Source of the DNA: Melastoma dodecandrum
Lineage: Eukaryota; Streptophyta; Magnoliopsida; Myrtales; Melastomataceae
Direction: 5' to 3'
Assembly: GCA_029817715.1 (NCBI GenBank)
Contig: JARUPY010000290.1
Coordinates: 6,448,001 to 6,512,000 of the forward strand
Length of the DNA stretch: 64,000 bases
Shown in pieces: positions 35,927-48,929 of the stretch (position 1 is its first letter; every line of letters starts with the position of its first letter). The position numbers and the translations under genes are program-made. The notes below the pieces were generated by a model. That model was not told the origin of the DNA. It saw only the letters and a list, made by a program, of their open reading frames with translations, and made no database searches.

Positions 35927-38793
35927 TCATGGGGGTGTGAATGATGGTGAACTTAGGTAGGGGGGGGGGCAATTTTTGGATTGGATAGAAGGAGGTGTAT
36001 GTGTTCATAGGATACTTCAGTCACTTTTGCTTCTTCAATGATTATTGCATGGAAAGATCATCAGTGATTTCAACCCGATATTTCAAAACCACTCAATTGA
36101 GTGATAGCATTTACCTTGTCATGCATATCTAAACTCACAATAAGCGAGACGGGAGGTGGGGGCATGTCTATCTTTAATAAACCACTTCTGTTTTAGGATT
36201 GGATTCCCATGGATTCATCCCTTTTCTCTCTTATGACTTTGCCGCCCCTCTTCTCGCGCAGCCAATTCCGGAACCAGACCCAATTAGCCTATTCTATCCC
36301 CCAGCTGCCTTGACCCGTTTCAGTTTGGTAAGCTTTCCATCAATCTGCAGAGAGGGGAGCCTCTTACGACGGTGGAAAACTGCAGACGTCATTCCCTTGT
36401 CGCCAAGGAGCTGATGCAGGGCAATAAATTGTGGAGGATCGATCATGGAAGGCTCGTGGCGGGTGTCCAATGCTCCGGGAGCATCACGGTAGACATCAAA
36501 TGATCAGAAGGAAGGGAACGACTTCCTGGTCACCACCGTATCATTCACGCTAATCTGATAATTTCTTCTCCTTAAATGTTTTGCCGGAAGGACACTTAAG
36601 CAGACCTACGCTTTGGTTTCCTAGTTGCATCCCTACCCTATCCATCCGTTCACCATCCACCCCAATCAATATCCATCCAATTGGAAAGGAAAGGAAGGCA
36701 AAGGTAATTTGGTTTGGACATCCTCTCCCACTGTGGTTCCTGATTATCTCCGTAGCTTCAATCGGCCTTTGGCCTTTTTAACCCAGTCCGTGCGTTTAAT
36801 TTTTTGTCTTAATTTTATTGGGCCTTCGATTGACTCTGGTCCCGTTCGTGACATGGATCGAGGGGTGGAGCGTGTGCTTGTGGATGGATATTTATTTGTT
36901 GTTATTTGGTGCAGGCCAGTAGGTAGGAGATAGAGGGGGGGGGGGTTTGTCACGACAGACGGTCCTACGCAAGAATGCAGTCATTTTCTATTACTAACAA
37001 ACCTTATCCTCTCCTGCCCTTTCCTTTCGAATGATAAAATAAAAAGGTCGTGCCTAGAAGAAAAGACCAAGTCAACGACCTCATCTTCCCTTCTGAAATC
37101 CCTCCCTCCTCCGTCTCCTTTTTCACTTGTACAACCTCCAATAATTAATTACGCGGAATCGACCTAGAATAGAATGTCCTGGTACAACCGAGGGAGGTGG
37201 ATTCCTAGCCCCCCTTAGCACGATGCTTCCTCTTCTGACATATCTACAAACATTAAATACAATTACGATGGAAGCGGTTCAGATGGCTGGCTGGCTGGCT
37301 GGTTCGGACTCTACATCATACAATCACCAAACACCATGCTTATTTACCATGTGCAACAAGAAGCATTGAGCACCCAGATTCATAAAAATTTCCATTATAT
37401 ATATATTTATTTCTTTATAATGAGAGTGTGATTCCTAGTTAGAGCCCACATTTTCCTTGTCGAGATTGAGAGCTGGGCATATAAATAAAGTTGAACCCCC
37501 AATAATACAATAAAGAAATGGGGTACTATGGAGGTACATCAACTTTAGAGGGCTAAATATTTGTGTGGTCCACATTTGGGAACGGAAGGAAGACCAGCCA
37601 ATCGCTAAAAACATGACAATCAACTTTTCCTTGTATGATGAAATCTGAGTAAGAAGGGATTATTACCTACGCAAGTTCTTAAAAGATAACTCCCCCTTTT
37701 TTTTTTTCAAGGAACGAACGAAGGAATTAATTGGTAAAGATTGAATGAAATCACGCCCTCTCGCCCACCAGAAGACACTTGCAGCTCCATTCCAAGTCCC
37801 ACTTTTCTTTCGAAGTACACACGGATTGTACGCTGAGGAATATTAACATAATTCCCATTCCTTCCTCTTTTTTCTTTCTTTTTTTTTTTAGAAAAAAAAG
37901 AATCCCCAATAAAATTGAATTGAAACCTTATAAACATACCCCCAAAACATAAATTTCATTCTCACAACAATTTTCTACGAATCCCACGTTATATATATAT
38001 ATATGTAATAACATCTTGACGCCTGCGCTGCTACGCTTGTCAGCAACCAAAAGCTTCTCTGGCATTCGGGGGGGAGGGCGTTATCTGGGGAAGGCGGCGT
38101 TCCTCCCAATGCCCCACCGCCACCAAACCTCTTCTCCTTCTTCTTCTTCCTTTTCTTTAAACCGCCCGTCCTCTCATCTACACCTCTCCCTTCTCCTCTC
38201 AACCCAACTCCCCCCCTACGCCATCCTCCCTCCCTCCTCCTACAAAGGCTGTCCAGGAAAAAAAAAGGTGAGGAGAATTCCGCTACTTGCTCCTTTCTAG
38301 GTGGGATTCTTCGTTTCCTGGGTCTGTCTTGTTTATAAAGTGAAAGCCTCCTCCTCTTTTCTTTGATGGATACGTTGTTTATGAGACGGTGCTTCCGGCC
38401 CCTGTTCGGTAGATTTGAGGCGATCTTTGGGCAGGGATCGGATATTGTCTTCCTTTAGCCCCTCTGAGTTCCCCTTGTCTTCCTGCCTGTTAACGCTGGA
38501 GGAGGATTGGATTGACAAATAGTTTTTCTCTGGGGAAGCTTAAAGGTTTCATCTTTTAAGTATCTTGGGCTGGTGATTTTGGGGGAGTCTCTCTGGCTTT
38601 GTCACATTGTTGTGGGTTTGTCTGGATTCTCGTTCGTCTGAGCAGACTACTGTTATAACGGGGGTGTAGAGAAAAAGGGTTAATACGGGCGGCGGATTGG
38701 AGTAGTTCGTTTTTAGTGTTTGATTTTGAGTTATCTTCCTGCTCGGGACGCCCAGTCGCGAGGGATTCGGTCCTCAGAATGGAATGAGCTGAT
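35927..38793. other. intergenic and probable 5' UTR of the SLT1-like gene
   Basis: 2.9 kb with no recognised gene. Landmarks are a G run at about 35960, GGCT repeats at 37287-37302, an AT dinucleotide run at 37991-38004 and a CT-rich leader at 38120-38240. AAAAAGGTGAGG near 38262-38274 could be a donor for a 5' UTR intron of the downstream gene. Confidence 0.45.
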
Positions 38794-40308
38794 ATGGGAG
38801 ATCCCCCTCTCCTTACTGCACTGACGATGGAAGCTCATCATCCCTCCACTCTCTTGTCCATGGACTCGAGCGCCCTTTCTCACGACGAGTCCGATTTAGA
38901 AATGAATCGCCAGATGACCCCTACTAGGCCCCCAGATATTAACTTGCCCCTTTCGGCCGAGCGCAGCCCTCCTCCCCAACATACTTGGAATCCTGACCCA
39001 TGTGACATCCTCGATGTTGGCCTGGGCACTCAAGTTTATGAGACTGAAACTTTCCTTAACATTCCCAAGGCCGGACGAAAATGTGCAAAAAGAGTCGACA
39101 GCATATGGGGCGCCTGGTTTTTCTTCAGCTTTTACTTCAAGCCTGTGCTGAACGAGAAGACAAAGGCCAAGATTGTGAGGGACGGCAACGGGGTGTCTGG
39201 ATTTGACAAATCTGATCTTAATCTTGATGTGTTCATGGTTCAGCATGACATGGAGAACATTTACATGTGGGTATTTAGGGAGAGGCCTGAAAATGCACTG
39301 GGTAAAATGCAGCTTCGGAGCTATATGAATGGGCATTCTCGACACGGCGAGCGTCCGTTTCCTTTCAGTGTCGACAAGGGTTTTGTCAGATCCCACAGGA
39401 TGCAGAGGAAGCATTATCGGGGGCTCTCAAATCCGCAGTGCATCCACGGGATTGAGGTCATTCCTTCCCCCAGTTTGATGGGCCTCGATGAAGAAGATAG
39501 AAGGCGCTGGGTGGAACTCACCGGAAGGGAGGTTAATTTTTCAATCCCTCCCGAGGCAAGTGATTTCGGTTCCTGGAGAAATCTGCCCAATACGGACTTT
39601 GAGCTGGAAAGGCCTTCTCAACCCATCAAATGTGCGTCGAATTCTCAGTCAAAGAAGCTTCTTAATGGATCTGGGCTCAATTTGGCTACTCAGTCGACGA
39701 ACAGCAGCAACGGCGATGGTATGGATTTATCACCAGTCAGCAGCAAGAGGAGGAAGGATTTCTTCTCAAATGGGGGCGATGAAGATCCCTTCTGTGCTAA
39801 CCCTCCAACGGAAAGGAATGTCGACATGGAGCTCCATCTGGGGGAACCACAATGGTTGAACGAGTTCAGTGGGGTAATGAAGAATGTTTATGGACCAGTT
39901 ACAGCTGCGAAAACGATATACGAGGATGATGAGGGGTACCTGATCATCATAAGCTTGCCATTTGTGGACCTTCAGAAGGTTAAGGTTTCATGGAGGAATA
40001 CACCCGTGCGAGGCATTATCAAGGTATCTGGCTCGAGCATATCCCGGACGCCATTCATAAGGAGGAACGATAGGACATTCAAGCTTTCAGATCCGTCGCC
40101 AGAGCATTGCCCTTCTGGGGAGTTTGTGAGGGAGATTCCATTGTCGACGCGAATACCGGGGGATGCAAACATAGAGGCATACTATGACGGGCCGGGTTCG
40201 GTGCTGGAAATAATGGTGCCGAAACTCCGAGCGGGGTCAGAAGAACACGAGGTCCATGTCTGCCTTCGTCCACATCTTGGAGCCAGCAAAGACCTCATGT
40301 TAACCTGA
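38794..40308 (+). CDS. SLT1: SLT1-like HSP20/alpha-crystallin domain protein
   Basis: One uninterrupted exon of 504 aa, the family's usual size. The N-terminal two thirds are family-specific: a WGAWFFFSFYFKPVLNEK block, then HDMENIYMWVFRERPENALGKMQLRSYMNGHSRHGE, given here as landmarks near residues 150-190. The C-terminal ~130 residues form an alpha-crystallin-like fold (TIYEDDEGYLIIISLPFVD, VKVSWRNTPVRGIIKVSG, VLEIMVPKL). Tobacco and Arabidopsis SLT1 raise salt and lithium tolerance when expressed in yeast or plants and act in Na/K balance. At2g37570 (SLT1) and At5g02480 are the Arabidopsis homologs, in the same order as here. A Ser/Lys-rich middle (SSKRRKDFF) may be a nuclear signal. No anomaly is seen. 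Confidence 0.9.
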   Translation: MGDPPLLTALTMEAHHPSTLLSMDSSALSHDESDLEMNRQMTPTRPPDINLPLSAERSPPPQHTWNPDPCDILDVGLGTQVYETETFLNIPKAGRKCAKRVDSIWGAWFFFSFYFKPVLNEKTKAKIVRDGNGVSGFDKSDLNLDVFMVQHDMENIYMWVFRERPENALGKMQLRSYMNGHSRHGERPFPFSVDKGFVRSHRMQRKHYRGLSNPQCIHGIEVIPSPSLMGLDEEDRRRWVELTGREVNFSIPPEASDFGSWRNLPNTDFELERPSQPIKCASNSQSKKLLNGSGLNLATQSTNSSNGDGMDLSPVSSKRRKDFFSNGGDEDPFCANPPTERNVDMELHLGEPQWLNEFSGVMKNVYGPVTAAKTIYEDDEGYLIIISLPFVDLQKVKVSWRNTPVRGIIKVSGSSISRTPFIRRNDRTFKLSDPSPEHCPSGEFVREIPLSTRIPGDANIEAYYDGPGSVLEIMVPKLRAGSEEHEVHVCLRPHLGASKDLMLT

Positions 40309-40585
40309 TCTTCTTCTTTTTGGTTGTGTTGTTTTTTTTTTTTTATTGTTATTACGATGGAGGGCGAATTCCGTAGTTTCTCCATTTGGTTTTACACTTA
40401 ACGCTGAGCTAGAAGGTGACTCAAACTTTTAATCTGAGAATTCACAAGCTTTTTTAGGACAATTTTGCCGTAAAACTCTGATTTCAAAATCAAATGTATA
40501 AAAAAAGGGTTAATAAAGTCAGATTAAAAATTTGGAAGCCGAATTGATATTTCGTGGTATTTTAAACAAGGAGGAGGAGGAGGAG

Positions 40586-40750
40586 ATGTCGTGGAGGGGG
40601 AAGGGTCTGGGCGAAGGAGGGGCGAAGCGTCACGGGAAGGTGCTGAGGGACAACATCCAGTGGATGACCAAGCCTGCTATCAGGAGCATGGCCAGGCGAG
40701 GTGGGGTGAACCGTATCAGCGGCCTCTTCTACGAGGAGACCATGGGATGA
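40586..40750 (+). pseudogene. truncated histone H4 fragment
   Basis: The frame from ATG at 40586 matches the first half of histone H4 ([37 protein letters not shown]). It ends in a stop after about 54 codons, where H4 should continue to 103. It also has substitutions at otherwise invariant H4 sites: Trp at position 3, Ser-Met for Arg-Leu, and Asn for Lys in GGVK. The globular C-terminal half is absent downstream, so it is a dead partial copy. It has no intron, so a retrocopy or a direct partial duplication are both possible. Confidence 0.85.
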
Positions 40751-41797
40751 CTGTGATCTTGTTCCCAAGTGGCCGGTTATCCTGTCATTGGCAGATACCA
40801 TTGACGAAATTTCATCAGCAGCAAATTGTTCCTCTTGACCCTTGTAGTTGACCTCCATCATGGGCTTGTTTCCCCTGGTCCAGGGATGACCTTGAAAGGC
40901 CACAATTTGACTGACGCACTTGACTGTGGCATCGCTGAATTGCCTTTCAATCTACGTCTCGGCATCTGCCTGTCAGGACATTTGATACATCCCTCGTCTC
41001 AATGGCTTCTCAGAGGGGCAGGCGGGGGGGTGCTAAGAGGTGGTGGGGTGCTAAGAGGTGGTGGGGTTTAGATGCTGGGGTAATAATAGCTGATGCGTGG
41101 TCTACTTTTGATACCAACAGGCAAGCAAACCATTAATCTGGCCATGCGACCACTTCTGCAAAAGTAAAACACCCCCAGCAATCACGAAGAAACAGTCCCT
41201 CCCATCTTGAAATTCCTCTGGGGCTAATAACGAGGCCGCGACCAAAAAGAACCTCCCATCTTTGACTTGACTCTCTCTCCTCTTTCATGGACTGTCCCCC
41301 CCCCCCCGCCAACTACTGTCCTCCTTATTACATTTTGCTTACTTAAATGAAAGATAGATGAGATAAGATAGAGACATTGCCTTCACACACACACACACCC
41401 AAGGTGGTAGGTATTTCTTTGGGTTTGGGGTTGATGTCCAATAAAATATTAAAGAGAAGTTGGAGGAGGAGTACCGACGACACGACCACAATCAAATCTT
41501 AAGAAAAGAAAATAGGAAACAGGAGGAGGAGGGAGTTGAGAGAAGGTTGTTGGCTAACATTTATAACAGCCCTCCACCGGCACACACTCATTGAATGCAG
41601 AGAGAGGGTGCTGTTGTTGCAGGAGGAAGAGGCGCAGTGGCCGCCGTGTTGCCAACCCCACTGCTTCAACCCATATCCCCTCTCTCTCTCTCTCTCTCTC
41701 TGGATATGCGTCATCTCCCCCTTGCTTTGATGTATATAAAATGTATCCAATTTCTCTCTGTTTTGGTCGGGTTATGAAGAGCCAGTTTGTTTGAGAG
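40751..41797. other. intergenic before the SDR gene
   Basis: No recognised gene. It contains two adjacent copies of GTGCTAAGAGGTGGTGGG (41030-41066), CA repeats (41385-41398) and a long TC repeat (about 41680-41702) near the probable transcription start of the SDR gene. Confidence 0.45.
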
Positions 41798-43973
41798 ATG
41801 GTGGGTATATTCTCTTTGGCCACCGGGATCCCGGGACCGAGTGGGTTTGGATCGGCTTCCACGGCCGAACAGGTTACCCATGGGATCGATGCCTCCCATC
41901 TCACTGCCATTGTCACCGGTCAGTCTTTTTGTTTTCATTTGAATCTTCTTCACCTTTCCCTTCTCATGGCTTCAATCATTATTCATTCATGATTTGAAGC
42001 ATCGAGATTTCCCCAACGAAAACAGAATCGGGATATCAATCCAGAACCTTTTTCTTTTTACAATGAACCTATTTAGAGAAAAAAAATATATTTAGAACAT
42101 GATGAGCACGTTTAATTTTCGATGAGAACAACTAACTCACTGCATGTCTTTTCAATTTCAAACAAATATCCCCCTAGTGACTGCCTTCAAGATCTTTATT
42201 TCTGTCCGCCCGGTATTTGAGAGTGTGCTGCCGCATTCCCGGTCTCGGACGTGAGAATTACTTGGTTAAGCAATGTCAAGCCGCCGACCACTTGGACCAA
42301 CCGGTGCTTCAAGATCTCTTTGAGACAATAATTCTTCGAGCTTTTGGATCGATTTCTTTTCCGTTTTATTATCTTGAAATGATGTTCGTCTGCGTTGTTC
42401 AACAATAAAAAAGGACAAGCATAAATAGTGAAATTAGGGCGGCCTCAAAACAACAATCATCATTATGCATTCAGCAAAATTTTAATTGGCAGTGTGTTAC
42501 CTGTTCTTTTTCCTGCAGGAGGAGCAAGTGGTATTGGTTTAGAAACAGCCAGAGTCCTGGCCTTGCAAAAAGCGCACGTTGTGATAGCCGCTAGAAACAT
42601 GGAAGCTGCAACTGAAGCAAAGCGACTGATACTCCAAGGGGATGAAAATGCCCGCGTAGATGTTCTTAAACTGGATCTCTGCTCAATGAAGTCGATCAAG
42701 GGATTCGTAGATAACTTCAATGCCCTGAATCTCCCACTCAACCTCTTGATGTAAATCAAGACGATTGTCCTTCCATCTCAATTATTTTCGTCGGATCTCT
42801 AGTAGTCGACCCCCATCGTGTTGTTATCTGTTTTGCAGCAATAATGCAGGCATCATGTTCTGCCCGTACCAGCTTTCAGAAGATGGGATCGAAGTGCAGT
42901 TTGCTACTAATCATATTGGTACTTTCTCGGTTCATAGCGATTATTTTTTTTACCAATAACAAATGACTACTTCGATTGCTTTGGTTTGATATTACCTACA
43001 CGCGGACAGGGCACTTTCTACTGACAAACCTTCTTCTGGACAAGATGAAAAGCACTGCAAAGGATACTGGGATTGAAGGTAGGATTGTGAACTTGTCCTC
43101 CGTAGCTCATCTGCACACTTACGAAGAAGGGATTCGATTCGACATGATCAATGACCAAGCCAGGTAGTATCACATCACAAGAGTTATAGATTTGTTCATG
43201 CATCCTGTTTTTTTTTTTAACTGATGAGCTAGGATATACAACTACAATGCCAATCAAACCAGCTATTCTGACAAGAAGGCATACGGTCAGTCCAAATTAG
43301 CAAATATCCTCCATGCCAACGAGCTCTCTCGCCGCTTGAAGGCATGTAAAACCAAACCATCCCTGTATCTCTTTTGTGTTAAAACAGACAAGGAGGCAGC
43401 GTAGTCAATAAAGCATGACTTATGATCGACCTACCCTTCTTCATAATGTCAAGCAAATCTCATTACACTGAAGATAATCTTTTACAGGCAGAAGGGGCAA
43501 ATATCACGGTAAATTCTGTCCACCCTGGGCTTATAATGACAAATCTCATGAGACATTCTATGTTTTTGATGAGTAAGATCTTATCCTGTAACTATCCGTT
43601 TTCTGTCATGACAAAAGAGATAAGTTGGGACACCAACATTACCTGGTGCAGGGATCCTTCGGATGTTCACATATATTCTATGGAAGAGTGTACCACAGGT
43701 TTGTGAACCAAAGAACCGAAAGCTTGTCTTGGGAACTGATGGATTTTCTTTGTCAAGATGCCGAGATTGAGAATGCCATGCTCCTCTTCCTTATCACAGG
43801 GAGCGGCCACAACATGCTACGTTGCTCTGCACCCAACACTGAAAGGCATCACGGGCAAGTATTTCTTGGACTGCAACGAGTTCGAACCAAGCCCTTTTGC
43901 AAAGGATGAGATAATGGCCAAAAAATTGTGGGCTTTCAGCCAGAAGCTGGTTGATTCGGCCTCCAAACCCTGA
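41798..43973 (+). CDS. short-chain dehydrogenase/reductase, TIC32-like
   Basis: Eight exons, 41798-41918, 42519-42750, 42839-42918, 43010-43163, 43233-43341, 43488-43572, 43652-43698 and 43800-43973, give 333 aa. The Rossmann nucleotide site is [13 protein letters not shown], followed by the structural NNAGIM, the catalytic Ser in IVNLSSVAH and the active-site YGQSKLAN (YxxxK). PG in [12 protein letters not shown] is also family-like. TIC32 in pea was described as a calmodulin-regulated SDR at the chloroplast inner envelope. This paralog group (At2g37540/At5g02540) has no fixed substrate, so only NADP-dependent oxidoreductase is safe. Exon 5 to 6 uses a GC donor (AAG then GCATGT); the nearby GT would break the frame. 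The gene is otherwise intact. Confidence 0.92.
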
Positions 43974-45281
43974 GGCATCATTATCCTATTTCCACTTATT
44001 CTCTCACGTGGGGAGAAAAAAAACCAATATGCATGTAGTAATCCTGTAACCGGGTTAAACTGTGAGACGGGGCCGGCCCTGTCAGGATTGCCTTGTGACT
44101 AAGGAAGGCTCTGGTGCGTGGTACTTGGTCTGAATTCTTTTCCAATCACTACTATCTGCGTTATTCTAACCTTCAAAATGATAACGTGAAGGACCTTTTT
44201 AATATTGTACTAATATAGGATCCAAATTTGGAACTAGCACTAAGGAATCCATATTTCATACACTCAGTAAAGATGTCGATGGCATGATTAGGTGGCTCAG
44301 ACCAACAGGCCATCAAATTGATGTACGCAAGGTGCAGTGTTTACTTGCATGGAAGGCAAATGAGTTTCCCAGTTGAATCCATAGGGGGGCCTGTATGAAC
44401 TATGAACTCCCCTGGTTGTTTTTGTCATAACAACTCTTGGAAGAATGAGGAGGGGGAGATGGCCCTTAAGAAGGCAACCTCAGGGGAGGAGGTGATGACA
44501 ACTGAGAAGGTGAGGAGGAAGGCCCACATTCAGTGTCAAGGAGCACAGGGTGCCTAGAGGAGATGTGGCTGTGGCAAGGCGACAGGAAGACCGTTGAAGA
44601 CACGGCTGGTTGGAAGACGGGTTGGGGTCTGAGAGGAACGTCAGTTTTATTGACATGCATTTGGGTTGTCAGGGGATGTGTTTTAATTTGGTTCAATAGC
44701 AAGAAAGACGGGGAATGAATGTTGAGACCAAAGTTGTATCAGTTAGGTTAGGCGATAATCGACCATCCCCTACCGCCTGCCCTAACCCCACCCGAAGAGC
44801 TCATCACAGCATTTGCCCTAAGAAACGGGGCCGGATGGACCTACTCCAAAGCATGTGCCTGACTGTGCAATTTAACACTAAAGATGCTTTCAAGCAAAGT
44901 GCGCAATATGCACCAGAAAGTACTCCAATACTCCTAGAATAATGTAACCAGCCATGAATCCAGCTAATCCTCCAATGTTTCCTCGGCGGTAGGGTAACAG
45001 AAACTCCGTGTTTTGGAACCCACGCAAGAAAGGTACAATGGTCACTTAAGTCCATTCGCATTACTTCCAAGTTGGATACTGATGGTGTTCAATTCAAAAC
45101 AATAACAGACATACAGGAATACAGGGTCCAAACCGAGCTAAATCCATGACCTTCAGAACGATAAAAGCAACAGCGAGTGAATATAATCGATCAATAACGA
45201 TATACAAGAGCATCTTTACAAACTATAGGCATTCCACTCCGAAAATCACATACCCATTTCTAGCGCATCCAAGGATGATGT
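43974..45281. other. intergenic between convergent SDR and ADF genes
   Basis: Contains the SDR 3' UTR and, from about 45100, the probable ADF 3' UTR. Reverse and forward frames of 60-90 codons at 44466-45070 have no family signature. Confidence 0.45.
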
Positions 45282-46354
45282 TCAGCTAGCTCGGCTCCTG
45301 ATCACATCAAGGCCCATCTCGGTTGGATCGGTAGCCTGCAGTTCCACCTGAATCCCATCGAGCTCCCTCTTGAAGCGATCTTTGGAGCTCGCATAGATCA
45401 TCTTGCTCCGGACTCTTGAAGTATCAGGGGACCTTTTTCAAAGACATAATAACAGGTGACAAAAATCAGAGGGTTGGGGGTAAATACTGAATTGGCGTAT
45501 CCAAATGCTAGTTGGCGATTTCATACCATGCGATGAAGAAAATCCTGCTTTTTTGGACATTCTCCTTGGTCATGAAATCGAAGTCGTAAACTGCATAGCG
45601 GCATTCGTCGGCAGGAAGACAAGAGGTAAAATCTTCGTAGCCTTGGTTGGGCTCCCCCACCTTCTCCACGATGACTTGCTTTTGTTTCTCCTCGATCTTG
45701 TACACGATGAATCGGTACGTCCTCTTGGCTTTCAACTCCAAGAATCTCAGCTTACAATCATCATGCACAGCCATGCCAGACGCAGCATTGGCCTGACAAC
45801 GAGGAGAAAGGAAACAACACTGAACAATAAAAATGAAATAGAAAAATAGGAAAACAAGAATATATAGAGACCCGGGTTGGCATCAGTAAAAAAGAAGAGC
45901 GCAACAAAAATGGGGGCAGATCCCACTAAGGCCGCCAATCTAAACAAGCTTCCTTCTTTTGAGGGAGAGGACCAGTTGGAGCCTTACCCCAAACCAGGGG
46001 TAAGGCTCCTACGATCGATCGGCTGCAGCCAAATATGTCAGTCCTAGGAAGTAAATCCACGGGACAGAAGGAAAAGGAAAAGCAAGCAGACGGTAAGAAG
46101 GTAAACGAGGGATGGATTCCAACGACGATCGATCAAGAATGGAGTCAACTAAGGATTTGAAGCGATCCAGAAAAGGAAAACGAGCATCACAGGCAACACA
46201 TTACGAAATAGCAGGAGAAAGAGATGGTCAAACAAAGACGGACGGGACGCGCCACAGCGAAGGAATTCAGAACCTCTCACATCAAAATGAAAAAGAAGCA
46301 GAGAACAGTGGGGTGGGGAGGGGGAGGAAGACAGAGAAAAACATAACCCACCAT
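45282..46354 (-). CDS. ADF: actin-depolymerizing factor (ADF/cofilin)
   Basis: Reverse-strand exons 45792-45527 and 45432-45282, plus a first exon holding only the ATG, give 139 aa. The single-ATG first exon is the normal plant ADF structure. I place it at 46354-46352 (ATG followed by GTGGGT), but this choice is uncertain. The sequence reads [20 protein letters not shown], then [20 protein letters not shown], then [20 protein letters not shown] and [20 protein letters not shown]. It carries the actin-binding long helix ([19 protein letters not shown]). Ser6 is the regulatory phosphosite in plant ADFs and is present. The protein severs and depolymerises F-actin in the cytosol. No Arabidopsis neighbour is known to me at this position in the collinear block. 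Confidence 0.9.
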
Positions 46355-48929
46355 ATTTGGGGGAGGAGAAAGAGGGTTGGGGTGGGGGGAGTGAGATTGA
46401 ATTTCTCAAGTTGAAGAAGTTGGGTTGGGGGGTGGGGGGGGGGGTTATTATGTGTTTGTGTGTGTGTGTTGGTGAAGAAGAGGGAGGGTGGGTTTTATGA
46501 TGAGGATGAGGATGACGATGACGATGAAGATGAAGATGGGTCGGTGTTTGGGTCCAAAAAAAAAAGTGGGTTTGTATGAGCTGTACCCAATCACTTCTTG
46601 CCACGTCATTATTTACTCTTTCTTTTTTTTTTAAAAAAAAAAAATGAGCTTCGCTGTATTAGTTTTGCAAAATTTTTAAAGTGATTTGGTTTCAGAACGT
46701 ATATTTCAAGAGACAAGCGGATCAAAAACCCGGGAGTTGGCTTGGCTTCCTTTTTAATGGATGAAATACACAAAAAAAAAAGATGAAGAATACGAGACGA
46801 AGATGAGGAGGATGAGGGAGGGTGTTGATGATGATGATGATGGGCCAACCCCCACCACCATGGCCGAAAGAGGATGTTTTACAGACCCAGACAGACAAAG
46901 ACATTTTTTTTTTTGCATTGGATTCTTTTCTTTTCTTTAAAAAAAGGAAGGGGGTGGAGGAGTGCGTTGAGCCAACGCTACTTCCTCCTCCACACCACCA
47001 CCTCCACCACCACCTTAAATGTGTGGTGTTTCATAATAATTCCATGGAGTGCATAAAAATATATATAATCCTTCTTCTACATCCACCAACTCATATGCGA
47101 TCGCAAATAAATTATATTTTATCTATTTTTATTATTATAAACAACCTTTCAAGGCCTCCCCCTCCTTGTTATCAATGAATAGGCTGCTTGCTGCTATAAG
47201 TCCCCCAACCCAATTTGGTCGAGTTACCAAAATATTTATCACCTTCTTTGGGTAACTTCCGCTGCTCATAGACATCAATGGCCCAAGTTAAGTTACCCTT
47301 GGGGTGGGGCCCCATTCCCCTTGTTTCTCCCGACTGCCCTTAACTGTCATATGCCTGCCCTGCAGGAGCCCGGAATCGACCACCACCGTTACTCAGTAAG
47401 TAAGAACTTCCACAACATCCTAACTTCTCGGCGGCATAGAAGGAAGGGGAGAGGATGTGGTGCAAAGCAATTGCATTATTTGCCCTTCAGCTTGTCAGAC
47501 GAGAGTTTGGTATGGCCGGAGAAACTAAACGTGCTACATTCTCATTCCTTCCAGAATCATCATCATCATCATCATCATCAGAATGGTCGATGTGGATATT
47601 CAAAAAACCATCGAGGAACCAAAGAGATGGAGGGTGGCTTTTGGAATTCGGGTCTCGAGTTTTAGTCCAATTGGAAATGGACTCTTTTTGTTGAAGCCCA
47701 AGCTAACAAAAATCCTATCATTCTTCTACTACTAAGTTTTTTGTGTTTACAAGTTCCAGGAAGGCCGAGTGGGGGGCCGGGGGAAGAAGATCCCCTTCGT
47801 ACACATGCAATTATTCACTGTGGGAAACTTCCTACCATTTCATTTCTTCATCTGTCCTTCCCCATCCTTCCTTCATCAATTTTTACAAAAAAAAATTATA
47901 CAAAGAGAGGAAAGTGGTTGGGTGGTTTTGGTTCTTCCGCTTACCATCATCCTGTCTGCTTCTGCTTACGCCCACATTTGTCCATACAAATCTACGCTGT
48001 CTGAATTATATATATCCTCCTCCCCATCCTTTTGCAACTTGATCGAATATAAAAATCCCCTTGGTTTTGAAATATCCTCCCGCAAATGCCATCCATCACA
48101 AACAAGAAGGACCCCCCGCCATCACTTTTTGTTTATATTTTACTTGGGTTTTAATATGTCACAGTAAGTCAAATGCTTCTTCTCTGGATTAAATTATTTC
48201 AACATGACTATTTCGATCCATCTGAGCCTCAAGTTCTTCTTTCCCTCCAGTTTTCTAAGCCAAGATCTTTTAACGGATAATAATAATTATTAACGTAGAG
48301 GGAGGGAGGGAGGGGGAGATTTTGTTGGCGTTCCTGAAAATAATATAAAGCACTCGGTTGTTGTGCATCGTTTTGTTGGTTACCTTGGTACTGGCATCTT
48401 TCTTTCCCTCCTCCTTCTCACTGGCATTCATTCTTGGGTTCCCTTCTTTTGGTTCCAGGGGAGGGGTTGGGTTGAGATGTAACAACAGTCGAGGGAGGAG
48501 TTTGGAGTGAAAGAGGCAAAGAGGGGATTCTGTCGGAAAGAGGTTTGCCTTTGCCCACAACATTTCCCTTTTCTTTTCCTTTGTCTCCTCTCTTTTGTTT
48601 GGTTCACGCGCCCACACACATGTTGGGAATAATACCAAACTCCTTAAGGAATTCATTCCCCTTTCTCCAATTCCCAATAATAATCTGAGCTTTACTTTCG
48701 ATTAATCTCGTTTGGAGCCTCCTGGGGATTGAGAAAGCAGCTGTGCAAGAACTATTTTGACATGCCATGGTCTGTCACATTCATTTAGCAACAAGCTTGA
48801 TCTTCAGAATGGGAATAAGAAACGAAAACTGGAAACGGGGGAGGATTGAAAACCGGGGGTGCTGTTTTAACTTCTTTTTTTTTTTTTAAATTTCTTCTTG
48901 AATGAAACAGAAGGTTTTAATCGGGCCCG
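46355..48929. other. intergenic, simple-sequence rich
   Basis: 2.6 kb with no recognised gene. It holds a G run (46434-46444), GTGTGT (46453-46470), imperfect GATGAN trinucleotides (46498-46540), ATG repeats (46826-46841), CAT repeats (47556-47582) and T or A runs. Part is the ADF promoter and 5' UTR, and the last few hundred bases are the phosphatase promoter. Confidence 0.5.

Noticed and set aside
45747..45947. Hydrophobic reverse-strand frame in the ADF first intron
   Set aside because: Overlaps the ADF intron and exon start and shows no conserved motif.
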